Part shown: piece after piece, positions 63,930 to 64,000 of the stretch
Layout: the number at the start of each line of letters is the position of its first letter
How positions within the stretch are numbered: position 1 is the first letter of the stretch
Source: Aphidius gifuensis
Taxonomy: Eukaryota; Arthropoda; Insecta; Hymenoptera; Braconidae
Assembly (NCBI RefSeq): GCF_014905175.1
Contig: NC_057791.1
Coordinates: 3,100,001-3,164,000, forward strand
DNA: 64,000 nucleotides
Direction of reading: 5' to 3'
Translations under genes and position numbers: made by a program
The notes under the pieces: model-generated
The model's database searches: none
The model's input: the letters and a program-made list of their open reading frames with translations, nothing else
What the model was told of the DNA's origin: nothing

Positions 63930-64000
63930 CATTATATGTGTTATTCCGTCCTTGTCTAGGGGAGTGCTAAACGTCTCTCCTTTCATACTACACAAATGTA
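63930..64000 (-). other. candidate exon at the window edge, - strand
   Basis: On the - strand an ATG at 63986 starts MKGETFSTPLDKDGITHIM, which reaches a good donor (ATG/GTAAGA) after 57 bases. The segment and the adjacent inverted CGCC/GGCG stretch (63903-63917) are much GC-richer than the surroundings. It is cut off by the window end, so the true start is unknown. Confidence 0.25.

Noticed and set aside
1..64000. CRISPR arrays, tRNA or rRNA genes
   Set aside because: No regularly spaced repeats with unique spacers, no recognisable tRNA A and B boxes with acceptor stem, and no rRNA segments were seen on reading both strands.

Overview
The window looks like nuclear DNA of an insect: very AT-rich, full of T/A homopolymers and AT microsatellites, with GT-AG introns, TATA boxes and AATAAA signals. 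Three genes encode RR-2 (Rebers-Riddiford) cuticular proteins, which occur only in arthropods. The base composition and the cuticle-protein style would suit a parasitoid wasp or another hymenopteran, but that is inference; nothing here fixes the species.

Layout. Bases 150-286 may be the last coding exon of a gene that begins left of the window. Three three-exon RR-2 cuticle genes lie on the + strand at 2621-3380, 28492-29204 and 34035-35319. All are cut at the same two places, and each has a TATA box 71-91 bases before its ATG. The long stretches between them hold no complete gene that I can prove. They do hold GC-richer islands, some edged by good splice sites, which may be exons of large split genes or regulatory DNA. 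A block of about 1.5 kb occurs twice, at 24830-26314 and 47223-49905. The second copy is interrupted by a 1175-base element with perfect 29-base terminal inverted repeats (47766-48940), so copy 1 serves as its empty site.

The most notable feature is at 51669-55826: a four-exon gene for a 1289-residue Fanzor protein, the eukaryotic relative of TnpB and Cas12 and a presumed RNA-guided DNA nuclease. RuvC-I, RuvC-II, the zinc ribbon and RuvC-III are all intact, and RuvC-II shows the rearranged glutamate position typical of Fanzors. Its long N-terminal extension carries a likely nuclear localisation signal, a PCNA-binding-like motif, 30-residue repeats and Thr and Gln tracts. No transposase gene or terminal inverted repeat is evident around it, so it may be an orphan or host-adopted copy. 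The flanks at 51240-51564 and 55827-56290 are where I would look for its guide RNA.

Right of the Fanzor gene (56.3-64 kb) there are only AT-rich spacers and a few exon-like segments on the - strand. The cuticle genes would act together in building exoskeleton. The Fanzor gene has no visible functional link to them.
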